Source of the DNA: Mumia sp. ZJ1417
Lineage (GTDB): Bacteria > Actinomycetota > Actinomycetes > Propionibacteriales > Nocardioidaceae
NCBI RefSeq assembly: GCF_014127285.1
Contig: NZ_CP059901.1
Location: 1,426,001-1,490,000 of the forward strand
Direction: 5' to 3'
DNA length: 64,000 bases
Shown: positions 27,960-37,840 of the stretch, one piece after another
How positions within the stretch are numbered: position 1 is the first letter of the stretch
Layout of the letters: the number at the start of each line of letters is the position of its first letter
Position numbers and translations under genes: made by a program
Notes under the pieces: generated by a model
What the model saw: the letters and a program-made list of their open reading frames with translations, nothing else
The model's database searches: none
What the model was told of the DNA's origin: nothing

Positions 27960-29564
27960 ATGACGACCCGCGTCTCCTCGGAGTCCTTCGCCAGGTGGGC
28001 GCTGGCGTGCACCGAAGCACTCGGCTCCGCCCGTGCGGAGATCGACGCGCTCAACGTCTTCCCCGTCCCCGACGGTGACACCGGCACCAACGTGTACGTG
28101 ACGTTCGAGTCGGCGCTGCAGGCGATCAGCGCGCCCACCGAGGGCGAGCTGCTCGCGACCGTCGTCAAGGAGTACGTCGACGCCGTGCTGCTCGGAGCGC
28201 GCGGCAACTCCGGCGTGATCATGGCGCAGCTCCTGCGCGCGTCGCTGCCGCTGGTCGCCGAGGCCGAGGGGAGCGCGGTGGACGTCGCGCGGGTCGCCGA
28301 CGCGATGAGCGCGGCCGCCGCCGCCGCGTACGCCGCCGTCGGTCACCCGGTCGAAGGCACGATCCTGACCGTCGCGTGCCGTGCCGCCGAGGCAGCGCAG
28401 GAGGCGGTCGCGGACGGTGCCGATCTCGCCCAGCTCGTCAGCGCGACGGCAGCGGCGGCGCGCGAGGCGCTGCAGCGCACGCCGGAGCAGCTCGACCGCC
28501 TGGCGAGGGCCGGTGTCGTCGACGCGGGTGGTCGCGCCCTCGTCGTGGTGCTCGACACGACCGAGCGCCTGGTGACCGGCCGCTTCGTACCCGCCCCCGA
28601 ACCGGTCGTCGTGCCACGCGGTCTCGCCGACGACGGTGCTCACGACCTCCACGCCGACGGGCCGTCGTACGAGGTGATGTACCTCCTCGATGCTGACGAC
28701 ACCGCGATCCCGGCGCTGCGCCAGCGCCTCGACGACCTTGGCGACTCGCTCGTCGTGGTCGGCGGGGATCGCCTCTGGAACGTCCACGTCCACGTCGACG
28801 ACGTGGGCGCGGCGATCGAGGCCGGGATCGACGCGGGGCGCCCGTACCGCATCTCCGTCACCCACTTCGCCGAGATGACGCCGGCCCTTGTCAGTACCGA
28901 CGGGACACGGGCCGTCGTGGCGATCGCGGCCGGGCCGGGCCTGGCGTCGCTGTTCAGCGAGGCTGGCGCGGTCGTCGTCGCCACGTCGGTGGGCGCACCG
29001 CTGGCGGTGAGCGCCGTCCTCGACACGATCCTCGACTGCGGGGCCGACGACGTGGTCGTCCTGCCCAACAGCCGTGACTTCCGGGTGGTCTGCGATGCCG
29101 CCGCCGCCCAGGCGCGCGAGGCGGGCGTCCACGCGACCGTCATCCCGTCGTGGACGCAGGTGCAGGGGCTGGCCGCGGTCGCGGTCCACGACCCCACGCA
29201 CCCGTTCGACGACGACGTCGTCGCGATGACCAGTGCCGCGCGCGGCACCCAGCACGGGGCGATCACGGTGGCGACCGAGTCCGGCATGACGATGGCGGGC
29301 CCGTGCCTCGTCGGTGACGTCCTGGGCGTGGTCGACGCCGAGTTCTCGATGGTCGGCCACGAGCAGGCCGAGGTCGCCCGGCTGGTGCTCGACCGTCTGA
29401 TGACGGGCAGTGCCGAGCTGGTCACGCTCGTCACCGGCGACGGGTTGGACGACGACGTGGTGCCGAGCCTCGAGCGCTGGCTGCGGGCGCGGCGACCCGA
29501 CGTCGAGCTCGTCTCGTACACCGGAGGTCAGGCCCGCTACCCGCTGCTGCTGGCGGTCGAGTAG
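27960..29564 (+). CDS. DAK2/FakA-like kinase domain protein
   Basis: A 534-residue protein. The N-terminal DhaL (DAK2) domain has NVFPVPDGDTGTNVYV near residue 36, with the Asp residues that bind Mg-ATP, and LGARGNSGVIMAQLLR near 79-94. The C-terminal half matches the FakA middle and C-terminal regions. FakA-type enzymes phosphorylate fatty acids bound to FakB. No fakB is in the window. The order rpmB-DAK2-recG is conserved in actinobacteria. Confidence 0.88.
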   Translation: MTTRVSSESFARWALACTEALGSARAEIDALNVFPVPDGDTGTNVYVTFESALQAISAPTEGELLATVVKEYVDAVLLGARGNSGVIMAQLLRASLPLVAEAEGSAVDVARVADAMSAAAAAAYAAVGHPVEGTILTVACRAAEAAQEAVADGADLAQLVSATAAAAREALQRTPEQLDRLARAGVVDAGGRALVVVLDTTERLVTGRFVPAPEPVVVPRGLADDGAHDLHADGPSYEVMYLLDADDTAIPALRQRLDDLGDSLVVVGGDRLWNVHVHVDDVGAAIEAGIDAGRPYRISVTHFAEMTPALVSTDGTRAVVAIAAGPGLASLFSEAGAVVVATSVGAPLAVSAVLDTILDCGADDVVVLPNSRDFRVVCDAAAAQAREAGVHATVIPSWTQVQGLAAVAVHDPTHPFDDDVVAMTSAARGTQHGAITVATESGMTMAGPCLVGDVLGVVDAEFSMVGHEQAEVARLVLDRLMTGSAELVTLVTGDGLDDDVVPSLERWLRARRPDVELVSYTGGQARYPLLLAVE

Positions 29565-29589
29565 TGGTGGCGACGGCAGGAGGCCCAGC

Positions 29590-31794
29590 GTGGCGGTGAC
29601 CCCGCAGACGAAGCTCGCGAACGTCGTCGGGGACAAGACGGCGAAGGCGTTCGACCGCAGCTTCGGGATCGTGACGGTCGGCGACCTGCTGCGTCACTAC
29701 CCGCGCCGCTACGCCGAGCGGGGCACGCTCACCGACCTCTCCGAGCTGCGCCTCGACGAGCACGTCACCGTGCTGGCCCGGGTCGATCACGTCAAGGAAT
29801 ATCCGTTCCGTCCGAAGGGCGGCGGCCGACCTGGCGGCACGAACGTGCGTACGGAGGTCGTCGTCACCGACGGGACGGGTGAGCTGGTGCTCACGTTCTT
29901 CCGTCAGCCGTGGATCGCCAAGCGTCTGAGCCCGGGGACGCTCGGGATGTTCGCCGGCAAGGTCAACGCGTTCCGTGGCCGCAAGCAGCTGCTCCACCCC
30001 GAGGTGCGGCAGGCGGAGTCCGAGGACGAGGCACGCGACCAGGCTGAGGAGTACGCGAGCCAGATCCTTCCGATCTACCCCGCGACGCAGGCAGTGTCGT
30101 CGTGGACGGTCGAGCGGTCCGTCGGGCTCGTCCTCGACACGCTCGACGACCTCGCGGACCCGCTGCCGGACGCCGTACGCCGCGAGCGGGGCCTCGTCGA
30201 CCTGATGACCGCCTACCGCGACGTCCACCGCCCGCGCGAGAGCCGCGACCACGAGGCCGCACGCGAGAGGCTGCGCTACGAGGAGGCGTTCGTCCTCCAG
30301 ACGACGCTGGCCGTACGCCGGCATGCTCTGGCTGAGGCGGCGGCCACGCGGCGCCCGTACGTGCCGGACGGTCTTCGCGACCGATTCGAGGCCCAGCTCC
30401 CGTTCTCGCTGACGCTGGGCCAGCAGGAGGTCGTGGCGCAGATCGAGGCCGATCTCGCCCGTGACCAGCCGATGCAGCGTCTGCTCCAGGGAGAGGTCGG
30501 CTCGGGCAAGACCGTCGTCGCGCTGCTCGCGATGCTCCAGGTCGTCGACAACGGCGGGCAGGCGGTGCTGCTGGCACCGACCGAGGTGCTCGCGCAGCAG
30601 CACTACCGGTCGATGGTCGCGATGCTCGGGCCGATGGCCGAGGCAGGGATGCTCGGCGGCGCGGACGCGGCCACGCGGGTGCGCCTCCTCACCGGGTCGA
30701 TGGGCAAGAAGGCACGCCAGGAGGCGCTCCTCGACGCGCAGACAGGCGAGGCCGGCATCCTCGTCGGCACCCACGCGTTGCTCGAGGACCGTGTCGGGTT
30801 CGCCGAGCTCGGACTGGTGGTCGTCGACGAGCAGCACCGCTTCGGCGTCGAGCAGCGTGCGGCGCTGACGGCCAAGGCCGACGCTGCGCCGCACCTGCTG
30901 GTGATGACCGCGACGCCTATCCCGCGGACCGTCGCCATGACGGTCTTCGGCGACCTCGACACGTCGACGTTGCGCGAGCTGCCCCGGGGTCGCCAGCCGA
31001 TCCAGTCGACGGTCGTCCCGGCCGCCGAGAAGCCCGCCTGGCTGGACCGCACGTGGGAGCGGATCCGTGAGGAGGTCGCACAGGGCCGGCAGGCGTACGT
31101 CGTGTGCCCGCGGATCGGTGACGACGACGCGGGGGAGGAGGGGGGCGAGGCGCCGCCGGCCGACGACGATGCCGAGGCGCGTCCCCTGACCTCCGTCGTC
31201 GCGCTGCACGACCTGCTGCGCGACGGGCCGCTCTCCGGGACGCGGGTCGGGCTGCTGCACGGGCGGCTGCCGTCGGAGGAGAAAGACGCGGTGATGCGGG
31301 CGTTCGCCGCGGGCGAGATCGACGTGCTGGTCGCGACGACGGTGATCGAGGTGGGCGTCGACGTCCCCAACGCGACGGCGATGGTCATCATGGACGCCGA
31401 CCGCTTCGGGGTCTCCCAGCTCCACCAGCTGCGCGGACGGGTCGGCCGAGGCGCTCATGCGGGCCTGTGCCTGCTGGTCACCGCGGCGCCGGCGGGGAGC
31501 GTGGCCCGCGAGCGGCTCGACGCGGTCGCCGCGACCGGTGACGGCTTCGCGCTGTCGCGGCTCGACATCGAGATGCGCCGTGAGGGCGACGTGCTCGGCG
31601 TCCGCCAGTCCGGCGTACGCTCCAGCCTCCGGCTGCTGTCGGTCGTCCGTGACGAGGACGTCATCGTCGAGGCGCGCGACGACGCGGCCGCGGTGGTCGC
31701 GACAGACCCGACGCTCGCCGCCCACCCCGCACTCGCCGACGCGGTGCGTGAGCTCGAGGACAGCACGCAGGCCGACTACCTGGAGAAGACGTGA
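29590..31794 (+). CDS. recG: ATP-dependent DNA helicase RecG
   Basis: Branch-migrating helicase that remodels stalled forks and Holliday junctions. 734 residues from GTG 29590, with GGAGG six bases upstream. An N-terminal wedge OB domain comes first. Motif I is LQGEVGSGKTVVALLA near 300, motif II DEQHRFG, motif III MTATPIPRTVAM, and motif VI is QLRGRVGRGAHAG. Its stop overlaps the rsmD start. Confidence 0.96.
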   Translation: MAVTPQTKLANVVGDKTAKAFDRSFGIVTVGDLLRHYPRRYAERGTLTDLSELRLDEHVTVLARVDHVKEYPFRPKGGGRPGGTNVRTEVVVTDGTGELVLTFFRQPWIAKRLSPGTLGMFAGKVNAFRGRKQLLHPEVRQAESEDEARDQAEEYASQILPIYPATQAVSSWTVERSVGLVLDTLDDLADPLPDAVRRERGLVDLMTAYRDVHRPRESRDHEAARERLRYEEAFVLQTTLAVRRHALAEAAATRRPYVPDGLRDRFEAQLPFSLTLGQQEVVAQIEADLARDQPMQRLLQGEVGSGKTVVALLAMLQVVDNGGQAVLLAPTEVLAQQHYRSMVAMLGPMAEAGMLGGADAATRVRLLTGSMGKKARQEALLDAQTGEAGILVGTHALLEDRVGFAELGLVVVDEQHRFGVEQRAALTAKADAAPHLLVMTATPIPRTVAMTVFGDLDTSTLRELPRGRQPIQSTVVPAAEKPAWLDRTWERIREEVAQGRQAYVVCPRIGDDDAGEEGGEAPPADDDAEARPLTSVVALHDLLRDGPLSGTRVGLLHGRLPSEEKDAVMRAFAAGEIDVLVATTVIEVGVDVPNATAMVIMDADRFGVSQLHQLRGRVGRGAHAGLCLLVTAAPAGSVARERLDAVAATGDGFALSRLDIEMRREGDVLGVRQSGVRSSLRLLSVVRDEDVIVEARDDAAAVVATDPTLAAHPALADAVRELEDSTQADYLEKT

Positions 31795-32357
31795 CACGGA
31801 TCATCGCGGGCAAGCTCGGCGGCCGACGGCTGGCGACACCTCCCGGCTCTACGACCAGGCCGACCTCCGAACGGGTGCGCGAGGCGATGTTCTCGGCGCT
31901 CGAGACCCGGCTCGGTGGGCTCGACGGCGTGCGGGTGCTCGACCTTTACGCAGGCTCAGGCGCGCTCGGTCTTGAGGCCGTCTCGCGCGGCGCCGCCCAC
32001 GCAACGCTCGTGGAGGCCGACCGGCGCACGGCGAACGTGATCCGGCGCAACGTCCGTGAGCTCGGCGTCGACGCCTCGGTGGACGTCGTGGCGGAGAAGG
32101 TGCGGTCGTTCCTCCGTACGCCTGCGAGGGAGCCGTACGACCTGATCGTGCTCGACCCCCCGTACGACGTCCCCAACGACGAGGTCAGCGCGGTGCTCAC
32201 GGCCTTGGCCACGCCCGAGTGGCTGGCACGCGACGGCCTGCTCGTCGTGGAGCGCTCCACCCGCGACGGTGCGTTCGCGTGGCCGGAGGCCGTCGAGCCG
32301 TTCCAGGACCGCCGTTACGGCGAGACGACGCTTTGGTACGGTCGGCCGCATGACTAG
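31791..32357 (+). CDS. rsmD: 16S rRNA (guanine(966)-N2)-methyltransferase
   Basis: Methylates G966 of 16S rRNA. 188 residues. The N-terminal RIIAGKLGGRRLATPPG is the typical opening. The SAM-binding VLDLYAGSGALGLEAVSRGA and the N-methyltransferase catalytic motif LIVLDPPYD (DPPY) are both clear. GTG 31791 overlaps the recG stop (GTGA); the 3' end overlaps coaD by eight bases. Confidence 0.95.
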   Translation: MTRIIAGKLGGRRLATPPGSTTRPTSERVREAMFSALETRLGGLDGVRVLDLYAGSGALGLEAVSRGAAHATLVEADRRTANVIRRNVRELGVDASVDVVAEKVRSFLRTPAREPYDLIVLDPPYDVPNDEVSAVLTALATPEWLARDGLLVVERSTRDGAFAWPEAVEPFQDRRYGETTLWYGRPHD

Positions 32358-32826
32358 GGCTGCCTGTCCGGGTTCGTTCGACCCCGTGACCCTCGGGCAC
32401 GTCGACATCATCTCCCGCACATCGCGGCTGTTCGACGAGGTCGTCGTCGCCGTGGGCGTCAACGACTCCAAGCGCGTGATGTTCAACACGGAGGAGCGGG
32501 TCGCGCTGCTCGAGGCGGTCCTCGGCGACCTGCCCAACGTGCGCGTGCTGACGTTCTCCGGCCTGCTGGTGGACTTCTGCACGGCGCACGACGTGTCGGC
32601 GATCGTGAAGGGGCTGCGGGCGGTCTCGGACTTCGACTACGAGCTCCAGATGGCCCAGATGAACTCGACCCTGGCGCACGTCGACACGCTCTTCATGCCG
32701 ACGAGCCCTGCCTATTCTTACCTGGCCTCGAGCCTCGTCAAGGAGGTCGCACGGCACGGAGGGGACGTCTCCGGGCACGTGCCCCCGGTCGTGCTGGCGG
32801 CGCTCAAGGAGAAGTTGGCGGACTAG
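32350..32826 (+). CDS. coaD: Phosphopantetheine adenylyltransferase
   Basis: Penultimate step of coenzyme A synthesis. 158 residues from ATG 32350. CPGSFDPVTLGHVDII holds the T/HxGH nucleotide motif (TLGH), and MPTSPAYSYLASSLVKEVA is the conserved C-terminal segment. rsmD-coaD pairing is widespread. Confidence 0.97.
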   Translation: MTRAACPGSFDPVTLGHVDIISRTSRLFDEVVVAVGVNDSKRVMFNTEERVALLEAVLGDLPNVRVLTFSGLLVDFCTAHDVSAIVKGLRAVSDFDYELQMAQMNSTLAHVDTLFMPTSPAYSYLASSLVKEVARHGGDVSGHVPPVVLAALKEKLAD

Positions 32827-32921
32827 GGGCGGGCGCGGTTCGCGTCCGAGTGGGTACGTTCGCTATCCTGGTCCGTGGCCTGCAACTGGGCCACACCTCG
32901 CTATGCCTCTAAGGAGTACGT

Positions 32922-33509
32922 GTGACCACGCTCGACTCCCGGGCGCCGTTCGTTCTCGACACTCACGAGATCGCGCGCCGACCCGGAACACAGCGTGAGC
33001 TGACGCTCTCCGAGAAGGCACCAGCGAGGATGGGTGTCGACATGCTCGGTGTGCCCGAGGGAAGTGACATCGATCTCGAGCTTCGGCTCGAGTCGGTCAT
33101 GGAAGGAATCCTCGTCACGGGGACCGCCTCGGTGCACACGTCAGGTGAGTGCGTACGCTGCCTCAGGGAGACCGACGGTGAGATGACCGTCGACCTTCAG
33201 GAGCTGTACGTCTACGAAGGCGACGAGGACGACGACCTCTCCCGGCTCGAGAGAGACCTGCTCGACCTCGAGCCCGTCCTGCGGGACGCGGTGGTGCTCG
33301 CACTTCCGCATAACCCGTTGTGTGTTCCGGACTGCCCGGGACTGTGCCCCGAGTGCGGGGCGCGGCTCGCGGACGACCCAGAGCACACACACGGCGAAGC
33401 CGTCGATCCACGGTGGTCGGCGCTCAGCCAGATGTACGAAGGCAACGACCGTCCCACGGGCGGTTCGGAAGCGACCGGGCCCGGGCCCGGCCCAGACGAG
33501 GAGAAGTAG
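32922..33509 (+). CDS. YceD/DUF177 family protein
   Basis: A 195-residue protein related to YceD, which in other bacteria and plants supports 23S rRNA accumulation. Cysteines in GECVRCLRE and in [13 protein letters not shown] suggest a zinc site. It precedes rpmF by two bases, the universal YceD-rpmF arrangement. A Lys/Glu-poor, Gly/Pro-rich C-terminus follows. TAAGGAG precedes GTG 32922. Confidence 0.9.
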   Translation: MTTLDSRAPFVLDTHEIARRPGTQRELTLSEKAPARMGVDMLGVPEGSDIDLELRLESVMEGILVTGTASVHTSGECVRCLRETDGEMTVDLQELYVYEGDEDDDLSRLERDLLDLEPVLRDAVVLALPHNPLCVPDCPGLCPECGARLADDPEHTHGEAVDPRWSALSQMYEGNDRPTGGSEATGPGPGPDEEK

Positions 33510-33511
33510 AA

Positions 33512-33697
33512 GTGGCAGTCCCGAAGCGCAAGATGTCGCGCAGCAACACCCGCCACCGCCGTTCGCAGTGGAAGGCTTCCGCGCCGCAGCTCGTGATCTG
33601 CGCCAACCCCGCGTGCCGCGCCAAGCACCTGCCGCATCGCGCTTGCCCGGAGTGCGGCCAGTACGGCACCCGTGGCGAGCTGCGTCAGGTCCTCTGA
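33512..33697 (+). CDS. rpmF: 50S ribosomal protein L32
   Basis: A 61-residue protein ([20 protein letters not shown] start at GTG 33512). Zinc-type with Cys in CANPAC and CPEC. Follows the YceD gene directly and precedes rnc. Confidence 0.96.
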   Translation: MAVPKRKMSRSNTRHRRSQWKASAPQLVICANPACRAKHLPHRACPECGQYGTRGELRQVL

Positions 33698-33708
33698 GTA
33701 GGCGGCCC

Positions 33709-34500
33709 GTGCCCGACGTCGTCGATGACGCAGCCTCGAACGCCGAGCTGCTCACGCAGCTCGGCGTCCCCGGCCTCGAGCCGGGGTTGCTGACCCAGGC
33801 GCTGACCCACCGCTCGTACGCGTACGAGAACGGCGGCATCCCCAACAACGAGCGGCTCGAGTTCCTCGGGGATGCCGTGCTGGGGCTGGTCGTCACCGAC
33901 ACGCTCTACAACGCGCACCCGGACCTTCCAGAGGGCCGCCTCGCCAAGCTTCGGGCTGCGGTCGTCAACGCGCGCGCCCTTGCCGACGTCGCCCGCACGC
34001 TTGGCCTTGGCGCCTACCTGCGCCTCGGCCGCGGCGAGGAGGCGACCGGGGGTCGCAACAAGTCCTCGATCCTCTCCGACACGGTCGAGGCGCTCATCGG
34101 GGCCGTCTACCTCCAGGAGGGGTTCGAGGGCGCCGGTGACGTGGTGCACCGCCTTTTCGACCCTGTGATGGCGCGCGCCGCCGAGCTCGGCGCAGGCCTC
34201 GACTGGAAGACCAGCCTTCAAGAGCTCTCCTCCGACCATGGTCTCGGTGTCCCCGAGTACCGCCTGTCCGAGGAGGGCCCGGACCACGACAAGACCTTCA
34301 CCGCGCATGTGCGGGTGGGGGGTCAGGTCTATGGCGAGGGCGTCGGCCACTCCAAGAAGGAGGCCGAGCAGCAGGTCGCCGAGACGGCATGGCGTGCCAT
34401 CAAGGCGACGGTCGACGTCGTCGACCACGAGGCCGGGTCGGTCGCACCTGCGGCAGAAGTCGTCCAGGCTGCCGAGTCGGCACACGGCTCCGGCTCCTGA
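33709..34500 (+). CDS. rnc: Ribonuclease III
   Basis: Cleaves double-stranded RNA in rRNA and mRNA processing. 263 residues from GTG 33709. The catalytic signature [16 protein letters not shown] is near residues 48-63, the second metal site [16 protein letters not shown] near 123-138, and a double-strand RNA-binding domain ends around [18 protein letters not shown]. An extra 25-residue C-terminal tail rich in Ala/Val/Glu is seen in actinobacteria. Confidence 0.96.
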   Translation: MPDVVDDAASNAELLTQLGVPGLEPGLLTQALTHRSYAYENGGIPNNERLEFLGDAVLGLVVTDTLYNAHPDLPEGRLAKLRAAVVNARALADVARTLGLGAYLRLGRGEEATGGRNKSSILSDTVEALIGAVYLQEGFEGAGDVVHRLFDPVMARAAELGAGLDWKTSLQELSSDHGLGVPEYRLSEEGPDHDKTFTAHVRVGGQVYGEGVGHSKKEAEQQVAETAWRAIKATVDVVDHEAGSVAPAAEVVQAAESAHGSGS

Positions 34501-34515
34501 GCCTGCGCGGCGCCC

Positions 34516-35367
34516 GTGCCTGAGCTGCCTGAGGTCGAGGTCGTCCGCCGTGGTCTCGCCGACCACGTCGCCGGGCGGCGGATCGATCGTGTCGAGGTGC
34601 TGCACCCGCGCCCCGTACGCCGCCACCTCCCCGGGCCTGCGGACTTCGCGCTGCGGCTCACCGGGGAGCGGTTCGCCGGTGCGTCGCGTCGCGGCAAGTA
34701 CCTCTGGCTGCCGCTGGACTCCGGCGACGCCGTCCTCGCCCACCTGGGGATGAGCGGTCAGTTCCTCGTCCAGCCTCCGCAGGCGCCAGCGGAGCGTCAC
34801 CTGCGAGTGGTCTTCGGTCTCGAGGACGGGATGCAGCTCCGCTTCGTCGACCAGCGGATGTTCGGCGGGCTGTCGCTCAGCGAGGACGGAGCGACGCTCC
34901 CGCCGGAGATCGCGCACATCGCGCGCGACCCGCTCGACCCGGAGTTCGACGATCTGGAGCTCATCGAGCGTCTGCGCCGTCGTCGTACGGGCATCAAGCG
35001 CGCGCTCCTCGACCAGACGCTGATCTCCGGTGTCGGCAACATCTACGCGGACGAGGCGCTGTGGCGGGCCCGCCTGCACTATGCGCGCGCGACCGACACG
35101 ATGCGGCGGCCGGAGGTCCACCGTCTGCTTGCCGGTGCCCGCGAGGTGATGGTCGAGGCGCTCGCTCAGGGCGGGACGTCGTTCGATGCGCTCTATGTCG
35201 CGGTGAACGGGGAGAGCGGCTACTTCTCGCGCTCCCTCGAGGTGTACGGGCAGGCGGGGGAGCCGTGCTCGCGCTGCGGGACGCCGATCCGCCGTGACGC
35301 CTTTATGAACCGCTCGTCGTTCACGTGTCCCCGCTGCCAGCCTCGCCCTCGCAACGGGCGGTGGTGA
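34516..35367 (+). CDS. mutM: Formamidopyrimidine-DNA glycosylase
   Basis: Removes 8-oxoguanine and nicks the strand. 283 residues. Pro2-Glu3 of [14 protein letters not shown] form the active site. The conserved Lys is in ASRRGKYLW; the helix-two-turn-helix has [17 protein letters not shown]; the C-terminal zinc finger [10 protein letters not shown]...CPRCQ is intact. The GTG start sits 15 bases after the rnc stop. In many actinobacteria smc and ftsY follow; here a hydrolase does. Confidence 0.96.
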   Translation: MPELPEVEVVRRGLADHVAGRRIDRVEVLHPRPVRRHLPGPADFALRLTGERFAGASRRGKYLWLPLDSGDAVLAHLGMSGQFLVQPPQAPAERHLRVVFGLEDGMQLRFVDQRMFGGLSLSEDGATLPPEIAHIARDPLDPEFDDLELIERLRRRRTGIKRALLDQTLISGVGNIYADEALWRARLHYARATDTMRRPEVHRLLAGAREVMVEALAQGGTSFDALYVAVNGESGYFSRSLEVYGQAGEPCSRCGTPIRRDAFMNRSSFTCPRCQPRPRNGRW

Positions 35368-35377
35368 GGCTGGCAGC
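35333..35377. terminator. Bidirectional hairpin at the end of mutM
   Basis: GCTGCCAGCCTC at 35333-35344 pairs with 35366-35377, with a smaller inner pairing of CGCCC and GGGCG. The stem starts inside mutM and spans its stop; the convergent hydrolase ends 16 bases further on. No T-run. Confidence 0.55.
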
Positions 35378-35392
35378 AGGGCTCACGTCAGC

Positions 35393-36370
35393 TCATCGGA
35401 TCGGTGCGGCCACGGGGAACGTGCGGTCGACGAGGTCCTTGACGACCGAGCCGCAGGTGGAGATCGCGTCGGCATTGGTGCAGTAGTGCGACGCGGTGTA
35501 GGTGCCGGTCGCGAGATCCTTCGCCCACGTGGAGGCGAAGTCCCGCAGGCGGGCGGTCTGCGTGGAGTTCGGGTTGCAGAGGGCGCCAGCGATGCCGATG
35601 GCGTCGGTGTCCTCACCCTCGCTGTCGATGTGACAGCTGCCACCGGTGGGGATGCCCAGGACGTACTTGGACCAGACGAGCTGGATGCCCACGAAGGGGT
35701 TGTCGAGCCCCGTGAGCGCTCCGTACGAGTTGTTGAAGAGGTTGATGACGCTCGGGCGAGCGGCGATGCTCAGGACCGGGCGTGCACCGTTGGCGGACAC
35801 AGCCTCGACCGCGGCGGTGAAGCCCTCGGCCGCGACCGGGTCGAACATGATGGCGCCCTTGAGGTTCGGGTAGCCGCGGGTGGTCAGCTGCTGTCCGACG
35901 AGGGCGGCGAACTGCCCGCCGGCGGAGTGGCCGCCCACGATGTACTTGACCGGGAGGGGCTTGCTGTTCGGCGGGACGACGGTCCGGTCGGCGAGTGCGT
36001 TGCCGAAGATCGTCGCGAGTGCGGGGTTGCCAGCAGTCATGTCCTCGTCGAGGCAGACGACCATCACGCCCTTCTGTGCGATGGCCTTGCTGGTGCCGCG
36101 CAGGTTGTCGCAGCTGCGGCTGAAGCCGTGCTCGACGAGCATGAGCGCGCTGGCGGTGCCGTTCGGCAGATACCAGTCGGCATCGTACGACGTGCCAGCG
36201 ATGGTGATCGGGGAGCTGACGCAGGTGCTCGAGCTGGACGAGTAGTCCGAGCAGGCGGTGGCTGCCGAGGCTGGCGGCGCAGCGGTGACGAGGAGGGCTG
36301 CGACGGCTCCGGCAGAGGCGGCGAGGGCGGCGAGCAGGCGCGCGGTGCGCCGGTTGGGCGAGTTTCTCAA
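35393..36370 (-). CDS. Exported alpha/beta hydrolase
   Basis: A 325-residue secreted hydrolase when read from TTG 36370, which has AGGAGA upstream; ATG 36406 would add 12 residues. Residues 1-36 are a Sec signal (basic start, LLAALAASAGAVAALLVTAA, cleavage near ASAAT). The nucleophile elbow is YIVGGHSAGGQFAAL. CHIDSEGEDTDA late in the chain may supply the catalytic His. Several cysteines suggest disulfides. It resembles exported esterases or cutinase-like enzymes of actinobacteria; substrate unknown. It sits alone between mutM and dgt. Confidence 0.82.
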   Translation of the reverse strand: MRNSPNRRTARLLAALAASAGAVAALLVTAAPPASAATACSDYSSSSSTCVSSPITIAGTSYDADWYLPNGTASALMLVEHGFSRSCDNLRGTSKAIAQKGVMVVCLDEDMTAGNPALATIFGNALADRTVVPPNSKPLPVKYIVGGHSAGGQFAALVGQQLTTRGYPNLKGAIMFDPVAAEGFTAAVEAVSANGARPVLSIAARPSVINLFNNSYGALTGLDNPFVGIQLVWSKYVLGIPTGGSCHIDSEGEDTDAIGIAGALCNPNSTQTARLRDFASTWAKDLATGTYTASHYCTNADAISTCGSVVKDLVDRTFPVAAPIR

Positions 36371-36507
36371 CGGTTCTCCTGGTGCGTGATGGATGTGGCA
36401 CGGCACCGACCGACGTTCCCGAGATTACGGCTGGAACGGCGTTTCGAAGGTTAGGGTTATATCGTATATGCCGCAACCGATGGCGGGGGTTGACTAGGCT
36501 CCTGCTC

Positions 36508-37785
36508 GTGACCGCACCCGACCTCGCAGACCAGCCGTACGACGCGTCGGCACGTGAGCGCCTCGTCGCGGAGCCGCCCAAACGTGCCGAGCGGACGCCG
36601 TTCGAGCGCGACCGCGCCCGCATCGTCCACTCGGCGGCGCTGCGTCGTCTCGCGGCCAAGACGCAGGTCGTCGGTCCAGGCACGGACGACTTCGTGCGCA
36701 ACCGCCTCACCCACTCGCTCGAGGTTGCGCAGGTCGCCCGCGAGCTCGGTCGCTCGTTGGGGTGCGATCCGGACGTGGTCGACTCCGCGGCGCTCGCCCA
36801 CGACCTCGGCCACCCGCCGTTCGGGCACAACGGCGAGACGGCGCTCGACGACGTCGCGGCGTCGTGCGGCGGCTTCGAGGGCAACGCCCAGACGCTGCGC
36901 ATCCTCACACGCCTGGAGGCCAAGACCTTCGACGTCGACGGGCACAGCGTCGGGCTCAACCTGACCCGCGCCACCCTCGACGCCTGCACGAAATACCCGT
37001 GGACGCGGGACGCCGCCCCGGTCCCCGAGGGCGCCCATGGTGACGGCTCTCCCCGGGTGATCCGCAAGTTCGGCGTGTACGACGACGACCTGCCCGTGTT
37101 CTCCTGGGTCCGCGACGGCGCCCCCGGCCGACGGCAGTGCGTCGAGGCGCAGGTGATGGACCTCGCCGACGACATCGCGTACTGCGTCCACGACGTCGAG
37201 GACGCGGTCGTCTCCGGCACCATCGAGCTCGCCCGCATCCCGTACGACCGCGAGGTGATCTGGGCGACCGTGCGCGAGTGGTACGCCGCGGACGCCACCG
37301 ACGGCGCCCTGGATGCGGCGTACGCGAGGTTGACCTCGATGCCGTTCTGGCCGCACGGCCCGTACGACGGCAGCCGGCGCTCGCTGGGGGCGCTCAAGGG
37401 GCTCACGAGCGCGCTGGTGGGCCGGTTCGTCGCAGCCGCGCGCGACGCCACGCGTGAGGCCTTCGGCGAGCGCCCGTTCGTCCGTTACACCGCAGACCTG
37501 GTCGTCCCTGACGACACCCGGACCGAGATCGCGGTCCTCAAGGCGGTCGCGGCGTACTACGTGATGCGTGCCGACGCGCGTGTCACCCTCCTCGCCGAGC
37601 AGCGCGAGCTGGTGCGCGGGCTGGTCGAGGTGGTGGCAGGCAAGGGGCCGGAGGTCCTCGACGCGCCGTTCGCCGCCGATTTCGCCGAGGCCGACTCAGA
37701 ACCAGCGCGGCTACGGGTGGTCGTCGACCAGATCGCGTCGCTCACCGACGACTCCGCGCGTGCCTGGGGACGGCGCCTGCTCTGA
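36508..37785 (+). CDS. dgt: dGTP triphosphohydrolase-like HD protein
   Basis: Hydrolyses dNTPs to deoxynucleosides and triphosphate. 425 residues from GTG 36508; the longer frame from 36382 lacks the conserved start. RNRLTHSLEVAQVARELG is the first His motif, AHDLGHPPFGHNGE near residue 95 is the HD motif, and LADDIAYCVHDVED is the distal Asp motif. Paired with dnaG, as in Mycobacterium. Confidence 0.93.
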   Translation: MTAPDLADQPYDASARERLVAEPPKRAERTPFERDRARIVHSAALRRLAAKTQVVGPGTDDFVRNRLTHSLEVAQVARELGRSLGCDPDVVDSAALAHDLGHPPFGHNGETALDDVAASCGGFEGNAQTLRILTRLEAKTFDVDGHSVGLNLTRATLDACTKYPWTRDAAPVPEGAHGDGSPRVIRKFGVYDDDLPVFSWVRDGAPGRRQCVEAQVMDLADDIAYCVHDVEDAVVSGTIELARIPYDREVIWATVREWYAADATDGALDAAYARLTSMPFWPHGPYDGSRRSLGALKGLTSALVGRFVAAARDATREAFGERPFVRYTADLVVPDDTRTEIAVLKAVAAYYVMRADARVTLLAEQRELVRGLVEVVAGKGPEVLDAPFAADFAEADSEPARLRVVVDQIASLTDDSARAWGRRLL

Positions 37786-37840
37786 CGCCGGACGGTGCAC
37801 GGAGGTAACGGCCTTCCGCCCGCACCGTAGACTCACCTGC

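Noticed and set aside
27834-29636. A long minus-strand open frame running over the DAK2 gene into rpmB.
   Set aside because: It is Arg/Asp/His-rich shadow of the GC-biased plus-strand gene; only the last 61 codons are rpmB.
29431-31797. A 788-codon minus-strand frame opposite recG.
   Set aside because: Low-complexity translation with no domain; recG on the plus strand has all helicase motifs.
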